From: an uncultured Burkholderiales bacterium | GTDB lineage: Bacteria; Pseudomonadota; Gammaproteobacteria; Burkholderiales; Burkholderiaceae | Direction: 5' to 3' | Assembly: GCA_946480465.1 (NCBI GenBank) | Contig: CAMLJY010000031.1 | Location: forward strand, 4,756-68,755 | DNA: 64,000 nucleotides | Shown: positions 35,401 to 44,695 of the stretch, piece by piece | Layout: each line of letters starts with the position of its first letter | Numbering within the stretch: position 1 is the first letter of the stretch | The notes under the pieces: model-generated | The model's database searches: none | What the model was told of the DNA's origin: nothing | The model's input: only the letters and a program-made list of their open reading frames with translations | Position numbers and translations under genes: made by a program

Positions 35401-36608
35401 GCGCAATGGCCGCGCTGATGATGCGCAAGATGAGCGTCCGTCGTGCGGGCGCAGCCCTGCTGCTGACCGCGATCGCGGCCTGCGCCGGCGCCGCTGCGGG
35501 ATCACGATCCGCGGCGGGCCCGTCCGGCGTCACGGCCGACAGCGTGCTGTTCGGCCAGTCCGCCAAGATCACCGGCAGCGCCGGTACCACCGCCGGACGG
35601 CAGTACCGCGACGGGCTGCGCCTGGCCTTCGATGCGGCCAACCGCGCCGGCGGCGTGCACGGCCGCCGGATCGACCTTCAGACGCTGGACGACCAGAACG
35701 ACGGCGCCAAGGCCGCGGCCAACACCCGCGTGCTGGTCGAAGAACGGCGCGTCTTCGCGCTGGCCGGCTACACCTTCACCGGCAGCGTGCGTGCGGCGCT
35801 GCCGATGCTGAAGGCGTTCGGCGTGCCGCTGGTCGGCGCCTACACCGGCACGTCCGAGCTGTACGACGGCGCCCACCCGATGGTGTTTGCCCTGCGCGCC
35901 AGCTTTGCCGACGAACTGGCGGCCATCTTCCGGCACGTCGACACCGTGGGTTACGACCAGGTGGCGATGGTCCACTACGCGGACGCGCTGGGCGCGCAAC
36001 TGCGTGACGACGTGGCCCGGCGCCTGCAGCACATCGGCCGCGGCCTGGTGGCCAGCGGCGCCATGCAGATGAATTCGCCCGACGCCCGCACTGCCGCCAC
36101 CGGCGCCGTGCAGGCGCTGGCCCAGCGCTGCCCGAAGCTGGTGATCCTGGGCGTGTCGGGGCGCGACGCGGCGGCCGTGGTGCAGGGCATGGCGGCCAGC
36201 GCCTGCCCGCCGGCGCGCTTCATCGGCCGCAACATCGTCGACATCGGGCTGTTGCAGCAGATCCTCGGCGAAGCGGCGCGTGGGGTGATCATCACGCAGG
36301 TGGTGCCCAACCCCACGCGCGGGATCCATCCGCTGGTCACCGAGTACCGCGCGCTGCTGAAGCAGCGTGATCCACTGGCGCGGCCCGACTTCGCGGAGTT
36401 CGAGGGCTACATCGCCGGCCGCTGCGTGCTGCTGGCGCTGCAGAAGGCGGGGCGCGACCTGGACCGTGCCGGCTTCGTCAGGGCCCTGGAGGCGGTGACC
36501 CTGGAAGGCCCCGACCACTACCGCATCCAGTTCGGCCCCGGCCGCCGCGTGGGCAGCCGCTACACCAACATCGTGATGGTGACGGACAGGGAGCGCATCA
36601 CGGACTGA
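35397..36608 (+). CDS. Branched-chain amino acid-type (LIV) ABC substrate-binding protein
   Basis: A 403-residue type-1 periplasmic binding protein. A signal sequence with a lipobox-like IAAC precedes VLFGQSAKITGSAGTTAGRQYRDGLRLAFDAAN, the usual start of LivJ/urea-type receptors, and DDQNDGAKAAANTRVLVEERRVFALAGY. It overlaps the amidohydrolase gene (ATGA). No permease or ATPase gene follows, so it may serve a transporter encoded elsewhere or act as a sensor. Ligand unknown; amides or amino acids are the family norm. Confidence 0.88.
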   Translation: MSAMAALMMRKMSVRRAGAALLLTAIAACAGAAAGSRSAAGPSGVTADSVLFGQSAKITGSAGTTAGRQYRDGLRLAFDAANRAGGVHGRRIDLQTLDDQNDGAKAAANTRVLVEERRVFALAGYTFTGSVRAALPMLKAFGVPLVGAYTGTSELYDGAHPMVFALRASFADELAAIFRHVDTVGYDQVAMVHYADALGAQLRDDVARRLQHIGRGLVASGAMQMNSPDARTAATGAVQALAQRCPKLVILGVSGRDAAAVVQGMAASACPPARFIGRNIVDIGLLQQILGEAARGVIITQVVPNPTRGIHPLVTEYRALLKQRDPLARPDFAEFEGYIAGRCVLLALQKAGRDLDRAGFVRALEAVTLEGPDHYRIQFGPGRRVGSRYTNIVMVTDRERITD

Positions 36609-36768
36609 TGGGCGGGACCTTCCCCGATGCTGGAATGCCCGCTCGTGCTCCTGCTTCAGCGCCAGCAGGACCGAGCGGTCAGCGCCGTGGGCGAGGGGCA
36701 GGACGCCCGGCTTGACGACCCGTGCGCGCCGTTGCGGCATGCCGTGTCCGGTCCCGCGACAATTGCGC

Positions 36769-38172
<1,404 letters not shown>

Positions 38173-38174
38173 CG

Positions 38175-39467
38175 ATGGACTTCGCGTCGCTCGGTCTCTC
38201 CGCCGCCCTGCTGGAGGCCGCGCAGGACAGGGGTTATCACATCCCGACGCCGGTGCAGGCCGCGGCCATTCCCGCCGCGCTGCAGGGGCGCGACCTCATC
38301 GCCTCGGCCCACACCGGCTCGGGCAAGACGGCGGCCTTCGCGCTGCCGATGCTGCAGGAACTGGAACGCGCGCCCCGCAACAGCCCGCGCCGCACCCGCG
38401 GCCTGGTGCTGGTGCCGACGCGCGAGCTGGCGGCGCAGGTGGCCGAAGCCATCACCGCGCTGGCCGCGCACCTGGCGCCACCGCTGAAGCTGGCCTGCGT
38501 GTTCGGTGGCGTCTCCATCAACCCGCAGATGATGGCGCTGCGCGGCGGCGCCGACATCGTGGTGGCCACGCCGGGCCGGCTGCTGGACCTGGTGGACCAC
38601 AACGCGCTGGGGCTGGCCGGCGTCACCCTGCTGGTGCTGGACGAGGCCGACCGCCTGCTGGATGCCGGCTTCGCCGACGAGCTGGCCCGCATCGCGGCCC
38701 TGCTGCCGCGCGGCCGGCAACGCCAGACGCTGCTGTTCTCCGCCACCTTCCCGCCCGCGGTGCGTGCGCTGGCGCAGCAGCACCTGCTGGACCCGCTGCG
38801 CATCGACCTGCCGGACGAACCCGACGCTGCGCCCGACATCACGCAGCGCGCCCTGCAGGTGGATGCGCCACGCCGCACCATGCTGCTGCGCCACCTGATC
38901 AACAGCGAGCAATGGACGCGGGTGCTGGTCTTCGTCGCCACCCGCTACGCCACCGAACACGTGGCCGACAAGCTGACCCGCGCCGGCATCCCCGCCGCGC
39001 CGCTGCACGGCGAGCTGAGCCAGGGCGCCCGCATGCAGGCGCTGGCCGATTTCAAGGCCGAACGCCTGAAGGTGCTGGTGGCCACCGACGTGGCCGCGCG
39101 CGGCATCCACATCGCGCAGCTGCCGGTGGTCGTCAACTACGACCTGCCGCGCGCGGCGGCGGATTACACGCACCGCATCGGGCGCACCGCGCGGGCGGGG
39201 GAGAGCGGGATGGCGGTGAGCTTCGTCAGCGCGGACACCGAGGCGCATTTCCGGCTGATCGAGAAGCGGCAGGGGAAACGCGTGGAACGCGAGCGCATCG
39301 CGGGATTCGAGCCCACGGAAGAGAAGGCGGCGGCCGCGGGGGTGGTGGCCGGGCAGCTGCAGCCGCAGCCGCTGGACCCCAATGGCGGCATCAAGGGCAG
39401 GCGCAAGAGCAAGAAGGACAAGCTGCGGGAGGCGGTAGCGCGGGCGAGGGGGGCGGCACCTCGTTAG
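38175..39467 (+). CDS. DEAD-box RNA helicase, RhlE-like
   Basis: A 430-residue helicase: PTPVQAAAIP Q motif, AHTGSGKT, PTRELAAQ, DEADRLLDAGF, SAT, ATDVAARGIHI, HRIGRTARAG. The basic C-terminal tail (GRRKSKKDKLREAVARAR) is like those of RhlE/RhlB-type helicases. It lies 2 bases after dbpA, so both are probably made from one mRNA. It likely helps in RNA remodelling during ribosome assembly or decay. Confidence 0.88.
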   Translation: MDFASLGLSAALLEAAQDRGYHIPTPVQAAAIPAALQGRDLIASAHTGSGKTAAFALPMLQELERAPRNSPRRTRGLVLVPTRELAAQVAEAITALAAHLAPPLKLACVFGGVSINPQMMALRGGADIVVATPGRLLDLVDHNALGLAGVTLLVLDEADRLLDAGFADELARIAALLPRGRQRQTLLFSATFPPAVRALAQQHLLDPLRIDLPDEPDAAPDITQRALQVDAPRRTMLLRHLINSEQWTRVLVFVATRYATEHVADKLTRAGIPAAPLHGELSQGARMQALADFKAERLKVLVATDVAARGIHIAQLPVVVNYDLPRAAADYTHRIGRTARAGESGMAVSFVSADTEAHFRLIEKRQGKRVERERIAGFEPTEEKAAAAGVVAGQLQPQPLDPNGGIKGRRKSKKDKLREAVARARGAAPR

Positions 39468-39592
39468 ATGTGGCCGCGCGCCGAGCATCGATGCCCTCTG
39501 GGAGCGAACGGGTCAACCTTGGACTTCAGCCCTTCGAAGGTCGGCCGCACGCGAATGCGCCCGACCCCGGCGCGGTGGTCACCTGCGGCGGG
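39468..39592. other. Short convergent intergenic region
   Basis: The rhlE-like gene and the minus-strand membrane gene converge here. I see no clear terminator. Confidence 0.4.
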
Positions 39593-40345
39593 TTACGGCA
39601 ATGCCGTGTCGGCGACGGGTTTCACGGGGCTCATGTCGAGCAGCCATTGCAGGCCGGCCTGGTAGGTCGTGGCATCCATGGCGTCGCTTTGCTTGGCCAC
39701 CAAGTAGCACAGGCCGAAGCGTTGGGTCGTTGCGGTGAAGATCTTGTAGAAGTGGCGAGTGTCGACAATGCGATGAATCTTCCGCCAAGGTACGTGGCCC
39801 GGACGCCGGCTGCGGGGCGTTTTCAAGTGCAGGCCATGTTGATCAATCCGGACATGATGGAGCCCCTCGAGACGCTTGAGGTCTCCGGAAACTGACCAGT
39901 GGAAGATGCGTGCAAGCGCACTGCGGATCCTCTGGCCCTTTATCCGCTTGGCGCGGGCGTCGAGGTATGCGAACAGCGGCTTCCGGTAATGCCACAACAA
40001 GAGCCAATAGACGATGGCGACAGGGCCGATGGAAAGGGCCTTGGTCTTGGTGTCCTTCCACGCCGGACCAAAGAGGTCTGTCCACCACGCATCGAAAAGG
40101 TAGAACAACGCAGTCTCGATCAGTGGAACCGCGGCGAGCAGCGCATACGTCAACCTGGCCGAAGATTTGTTGGCGAGAGCTGTGCGGCGATCGTGCATCA
40201 GGAGCCGCCGTGCCACGGCTTCTTCAATGAGCGCTGCCGACTCTTTCGGGGTGATCCGGAACTCGAGCTCCAGCGGTGCTGGCGACGATGGGCTTGCGGA
40301 CACATCCGCTTCGATCTCTGGCAGTGACTTCATGGGCAGCCGCAC
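39593..40345 (-). CDS. Membrane protein with YcxB-like C-terminal region
   Basis: A 250-residue protein with two membrane helices (about 65-85 and 105-120) and a soluble C-terminal part (LEGLHHVRIDQHGLHLKTPRSR, then VPWRKIHRIVDTRHFYKIFT) of the YcxB-like beta-rich type. The first 60 residues are cytoplasmic (FRITPKESAALIEEAVARRLL). Lower GC than its neighbours. It follows the RecQ-like gene by 30 bp and may be its downstream partner in a transcript. Function unknown. Confidence 0.6.
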   Translation of the reverse strand: MRLPMKSLPEIEADVSASPSSPAPLELEFRITPKESAALIEEAVARRLLMHDRRTALANKSSARLTYALLAAVPLIETALFYLFDAWWTDLFGPAWKDTKTKALSIGPVAIVYWLLLWHYRKPLFAYLDARAKRIKGQRIRSALARIFHWSVSGDLKRLEGLHHVRIDQHGLHLKTPRSRRPGHVPWRKIHRIVDTRHFYKIFTATTQRFGLCYLVAKQSDAMDATTYQAGLQWLLDMSPVKPVADTALP

Positions 40346-40375
40346 GGCGGGCAGAAGGGGGCAAGGACGAGGCCG

Positions 40376-42433
40376 TCAAGGCAACTGGTGCAGCGCCAGC
40401 GGCAGCACCGCCGTGGCCCCGGCCTCGCGCAGCAGCGCCGCGGCCACGGTCGCTGACCAGCCGCTGCGGTAGCGGGCGTCGATCAGCAGCAGCGGGCCGG
40501 CGGGGATCTGCGCCGCGGGCCTCAGCGCCAGGGACTCGAAGAGCGCGGCCACCTTCGCGCCCGATGCGGCGTCCGCATCCGGCCCGGGGCCTGTCAGCTG
40601 CAACGCGTCGACCAGAGGTAGCCGGCCCACGGCAGCCACGTGCGATGCCACCGAATCGATCAATCGAGAGTGCATCGCCGACGGCATCGGCACCACCGCC
40701 ACCGGCCGGCCGCCCCAGCTGCGCCGCCAGCGGCCGAGCAGGTTGACGACGCCGTCCAGCACCTGCGCGGGCGCGGGCCCGTCGGGTGCGGCGAACAGCG
40801 GCCGCAACACGTCGGCCCAGCCCGGGTCGTCGGCGAAAGCCAGGGCGCGGCCTTCGCTGCAGCCGGTGATGCGGCCCTTGCGGCCCGCGCGGCCGCCGGA
40901 CGGCCACAGCTTGCGCGGCTCGATGATCACGTCGCGCCCGCGGGCGAACACGCGCGCTGCCTCGATGCGCGCATCACCCGGCCGCGCGCCCGGGCCGGGC
41001 AGTTGGCCGGTGCACACGCTGCAGCGCCCGCAGTCACTGGGGTCGGGATCGTCCAGCGCTTCCTGCAGGAAACGCATCAGGCAGGCCCGGCCGCCCGCGA
41101 ACGACCGCATCAGGTCCGCCTCGCGCTCGCGCACCTGCGCCAGCGCCTGCCAGCGCGCGGCGTCGTAGCGCCATGGCTTGCCGGTCAGGGCCCAGGCCGA
41201 GCCGTCGCGCTGCACCACCTCGTCCACGGCCAGGATCTTCAGCAGGCCCTCCAGCCGGCCGCGCCGCAGCGTGGTGCCGTTCTCCAGCTCCAGCAGGGTC
41301 TGCGGGCCGTCCTGCAGCGCGCGCAGGATCTTGCCGACCCGCTCTTCGTCCGGCACGCCCGCGGTCGCGAAGTGGGCCCAGATCTGTTCGTCGGATTCGG
41401 CGGGCAGCAGCACGGCCACCGCGTCGTCCAGCGCGCGGCCGGCACGGCCCACCTGCTGGTAGTAGGCCACCGGGGACGCCGGCGAGCCGACGTGGACGCA
41501 GAACGCCAGGTCCGGCTTGTCGTAGCCCATGCCGAGCGCCGAGGTGGCCACCACCGCCTTCAGCGCATTGCGGCGCAAGGCGTCCTCGATGTCCTGGCGC
41601 GCTGCCGCTTCCAGGCCGCCGTGGTAGGCCGCCACCTCGAAGCCGCAGGACTGCAGGAAGCCGGCCAGGCGCTCGGTCTCGGCGACGGTCAGCGCGTAGA
41701 CGATGCCGGAGCCGGTGAACTGCTCCAGCGCGTCGGCCACCCAGGCATAACGCTCCAACGGAGCGAGTCCGGGGACCACGGCCAGGCGCAGCGACGAACG
41801 CGCGAGCGAGCCGCGGAAGGTCAAGGTGTGGGCCCCGAGCTGGCGGGCGACGTCCTCGGTCACGCGCTGGTTGGCCGTGGCGGTGGTGGCGAGCACCGGC
41901 GTGTCGGCGCCGATGCCCATCAGCGTCTTCGCCAGGCGCTGGTAGTCGGGTCGGAAGTCGAAGCCCCAGTCGGAGATGCAGTGGGCTTCGTCGATCACCA
42001 CCAGCCCGGTCGCCGCCACCAGGCCCGGCAGGCGCCGCGCGAAGCCTGGGTTGCCGAGCCGCTCGGGCGAGACCAGCAGCACGTCCAGCCGGTCGGCGGC
42101 GATGTCGCCGAAGACCGCGTCCCAGTCGTCGAGATTGGTGGAGTTGACGGTGGCCGCGCGCAGGCCGGCCTTCATCGCGGCGCTGATCTGGTCGCGCATC
42201 AGCGCCAGCAGCGGCGAGACGATCAGCGTCGGCCCCTTGCCCGCGGCGCGCAAGGCCGAGGTGGCGGCCCAGTAGACCGCCGACTTGCCCCAGCCGGTGG
42301 CCTGCACCACGAGCACGCGGGCCCGCTGCTCGACCAGCGCTGCCACCGCGGCGGTCTGGTCAGCACGGGGGCGCGCGGTGGGCCCAGCCATCGCGGCAAG
42401 GACCTGGCGCAGGTGATGTTCGGCAAGGCTCAT
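40376..42433 (-). CDS. RecQ-like DNA helicase with C-terminal phosphoribosyltransferase-like domain
   Basis: A 685-residue superfamily 2 helicase: QATGWGKSAVYW motif I, VVIDEAHCISDWG DEAH box, and QQVGRAGRALD motif VI, typical of RecQ. A Cys cluster (DCGRCSVCTG) suggests a zinc site. After residue about 540 it departs from RecQ; the end (LLLIDARYRSGWSATVAAALLREAG) resembles the PRPP-binding loop of phosphoribosyltransferases, and there is no clear HRDC domain. It should unwind DNA in repair or recombination. ATG 42433 was chosen; a far upstream in-frame start exists but lacks support. Confidence 0.85.
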   Translation of the reverse strand: MSLAEHHLRQVLAAMAGPTARPRADQTAAVAALVEQRARVLVVQATGWGKSAVYWAATSALRAAGKGPTLIVSPLLALMRDQISAAMKAGLRAATVNSTNLDDWDAVFGDIAADRLDVLLVSPERLGNPGFARRLPGLVAATGLVVIDEAHCISDWGFDFRPDYQRLAKTLMGIGADTPVLATTATANQRVTEDVARQLGAHTLTFRGSLARSSLRLAVVPGLAPLERYAWVADALEQFTGSGIVYALTVAETERLAGFLQSCGFEVAAYHGGLEAAARQDIEDALRRNALKAVVATSALGMGYDKPDLAFCVHVGSPASPVAYYQQVGRAGRALDDAVAVLLPAESDEQIWAHFATAGVPDEERVGKILRALQDGPQTLLELENGTTLRRGRLEGLLKILAVDEVVQRDGSAWALTGKPWRYDAARWQALAQVREREADLMRSFAGGRACLMRFLQEALDDPDPSDCGRCSVCTGQLPGPGARPGDARIEAARVFARGRDVIIEPRKLWPSGGRAGRKGRITGCSEGRALAFADDPGWADVLRPLFAAPDGPAPAQVLDGVVNLLGRWRRSWGGRPVAVVPMPSAMHSRLIDSVASHVAAVGRLPLVDALQLTGPGPDADAASGAKVAALFESLALRPAAQIPAGPLLLIDARYRSGWSATVAAALLREAGATAVLPLALHQLP

Positions 42434-42572
42434 GCCGCGATTGTCGGTCGCCTTCCCCGTGGTGCGAGGGCGTGTTCGGCGCTGGATGCTCATCGACGTG
42501 GCCGTCTCAGGGCGCAGATCGCGCGGGCAAATCCGCGTATCGTCCGGGCGGTCTTCGTCTCCTTTGCCGCTC

Positions 42573-43436
42573 ATGGGCCCGCGCGCCGTTCCCGTTCTCT
42601 TCGTCCTCCTCTGGTCCACCGGATTCATCGGCGCACGCCTGGGCGTGCCGCATGCGCCGCCGCTGGTGTTCCTGGCGCTGCGCTATGCGGCCGTCATCGC
42701 GCTGATGGCGCTGGTCGCGCTGGTGACGCGCGCGCCCTGGCCGCGTGGGCGCGAGGCCTGGGTCAACATCGGCATCGCCGGGCTGCTGATGCATGGCCTC
42801 TACCTGGGCGGCGTCTTCATCGCCATCAGCCAGGGCCTGCCGGCCGGCGTCACCAGCCTGGTGGTGGGCCTGCAGCCGCTGCTGACGGCGGTGGTGGCGG
42901 CCGGCTGGCTGGGTGATCGGCTGGGCGGGCGGCAGTGGGCCGGGCTGGGGCTGGGTTTCGTCGGTGTCGCGCTGGTGGTGTCGCGGCAGCTCGGCGGCGG
43001 CGCCGCCACTGTCTTCTCGGTGGGTGGCCTTCCGGCGGCGGTGCTGGCACTGGTCGCGATCACCGCCGGCACGCTGTGGCAGAAGCGCCGCTGCCCGGCC
43101 TTCGATTGGCGCACCGGCCTGGTCGTGCAGTTCATCCCGGCCCTCGTCGCCACCGCGCTGGCCGCCGTGCTGACCGAGCCGATGCAGGTGCACTGGACCG
43201 GCGAGTTCATCTTCGCGCTGGCTTGGCTGGTGCTGGTGCTGTCGCTGGGGGCCATCACGCTGCTGAACATGCTGATCCGCGCCGGCACTGCGGTGGACAG
43301 TGCGAGCCTGTTCTACCTGGTGCCGCCGGTGACGGCGCTGGTGGCCTGGGCGCTGTTCGACGAGCGGCTGACGCCCTTGTCGCTGGCCGGCATGGCGCTG
43401 GCCGGGGCAGGGGTGTGGTTGGCGCGGGCCCGCTAG
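42573..43436 (+). CDS. EamA/DMT family transporter
   Basis: A 287-residue inner-membrane protein with ten hydrophobic helices in two EamA repeats (LFVLLWSTGFIGARLGV start, then AITLLNMLIRAGTAV). Members export metabolites such as amino acids or purines by proton exchange. ATG 42573 fits the first helix. It is divergent from the RecQ-like gene. Substrate unknown. Confidence 0.88.
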   Translation: MGPRAVPVLFVLLWSTGFIGARLGVPHAPPLVFLALRYAAVIALMALVALVTRAPWPRGREAWVNIGIAGLLMHGLYLGGVFIAISQGLPAGVTSLVVGLQPLLTAVVAAGWLGDRLGGRQWAGLGLGFVGVALVVSRQLGGGAATVFSVGGLPAAVLALVAITAGTLWQKRRCPAFDWRTGLVVQFIPALVATALAAVLTEPMQVHWTGEFIFALAWLVLVLSLGAITLLNMLIRAGTAVDSASLFYLVPPVTALVAWALFDERLTPLSLAGMALAGAGVWLARAR

Positions 43437-43459
43437 CGCCGGCCTGCCTGGAGGGTGTG

Positions 43460-44515
43460 CTACTGCAGGATATGAGCGGCCACGTGGCTGCCTGTCTGGA
43501 GCATGCCGGCGCAGGCCGCCGCTTCGCTGCTGCCGAGGCCGTAGCCGGCGTGGATGACGGTGCCGGCGAGCGCCGACAGGTCGGTCGGCGCGCTGACGAG
43601 CGGCAAGTCGGCCGAGGCGGGCAACGGACCCGTCGCCACCGCCATCGCGCCAGCGCAGCCGCCGAACGGCGCCCAGCCGCCCGGCGACCACAGGAAAAGG
43701 CCGCCGCCGGCCGCTGGCGGCAGCGCGGCGGCGACGAATAGCCGCCCGGGCTGGCCGATCACATCGGGCGGCAGCACGAGTTGAAGGCGCAGGGTTTGCG
43801 CCTGCAGCGGGCCCTGCACCTGTGCCTGCGCGGATGGGGGCGTGTTGCCGCGAAGCGGAACGTGTTCGCGCGCTTCGGCCGGCGCATCGATGAACTGCTC
43901 GCCACTGCACTGCAGCGGCGATGCGTCGCGGTCGGCGCGCGGGGTGACCAGCATGTCGCGGCTGGCGATGCCGCGCGCCTGGTAGGCGGCAAAGGCGGCG
44001 TCGGTCAGCGTCTCGAAATAGGAGACCAGGCGGAAGCCCTGTGTCGAATCGACCCGCACCGCGATGTCCGATGCGGTCTGCGTGCCGACGTGCGTGCCCA
44101 GCGGCTGCCCCGCCGCGACGGGCTCGCCTTCCGCCAATGCCCGCGACAGGGCGACGTGGAACAGGACGAAGGTGAACTGCGGCTGGTCCGCCGCGGTGAT
44201 CTGCACCTGCCACCCGGCCCATTCGGGGAACGTGCGGGTGACCGTGCCGCGCACCGGCGACACGATGGCGGTGCTGGCGTCCGGGAACATGAAGTAGTGC
44301 TTCATGGAGCGACAGCGCTCGACGTTGTCGGAGTAATCGTGCCCGATGCCCGAACGGAACTTCGACAGGCGCGAGACCTTCGCGAGGTCGATGTAGTTGA
44401 CGTCGACGAAACGCGGCACGCCCAGGCGCTCGAGGTCGTAGGGCGCCGCGGGGGTGATCCCGGCGGCGCCGAGCAGCCCGGCCGCGAGCAGCCATCGCAG
44501 GGGCAGTGAGACCAT
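43460..44515 (-). CDS. Secreted degenerate M23-like (LytM) protein
   Basis: A 351-residue exported protein (signal peptide LLAAGLLGAAGITPAAP). Residues about 50-180 follow an M23/LytM metallopeptidase fold: GHDYSDN supplies the HxxxD-type first ligands and LFHVAL matches the YxH strand, with GEPVAAGQPLGTH before the final strand. The last HxH motif is replaced by SDIAVRV, so zinc catalysis is doubtful and it may be a pseudoenzyme that binds or activates other proteins. The C-terminal 150 residues are beta-rich and unassigned. ATG 44515 chosen for the signal peptide. Confidence 0.6.
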   Translation of the reverse strand: MVSLPLRWLLAAGLLGAAGITPAAPYDLERLGVPRFVDVNYIDLAKVSRLSKFRSGIGHDYSDNVERCRSMKHYFMFPDASTAIVSPVRGTVTRTFPEWAGWQVQITAADQPQFTFVLFHVALSRALAEGEPVAAGQPLGTHVGTQTASDIAVRVDSTQGFRLVSYFETLTDAAFAAYQARGIASRDMLVTPRADRDASPLQCSGEQFIDAPAEAREHVPLRGNTPPSAQAQVQGPLQAQTLRLQLVLPPDVIGQPGRLFVAAALPPAAGGGLFLWSPGGWAPFGGCAGAMAVATGPLPASADLPLVSAPTDLSALAGTVIHAGYGLGSSEAAACAGMLQTGSHVAAHILQ

Positions 44516-44576
44516 GCCGCGTTTTCGGCAGCGGCCGCGGGGGCTTGAGGGGTGGGCTCGAGGGGCCGTGGCTGGC

Positions 44577-44636
44577 GCGGTCCCAAGCACGGGCCCCGGC
44601 GCGGCCCCAAGCGCGGCCCCAAGCGCCGCCCCAGGT
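44577..44636. repeat. 12-bp tandem repeat upstream of the M23-like gene
   Basis: Five units of consensus GCGGCCCCAAGC, two exact and three diverged, in the DNA before the M23-like gene. They are not part of the chosen reading frame. Confidence 0.75.
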
Positions 44637-44695
44637 AGCACGTGACGCGGCAGGGACGACGGGCCGCCGGTCCGCGCTGAAGCGGCCGTGAGCCG

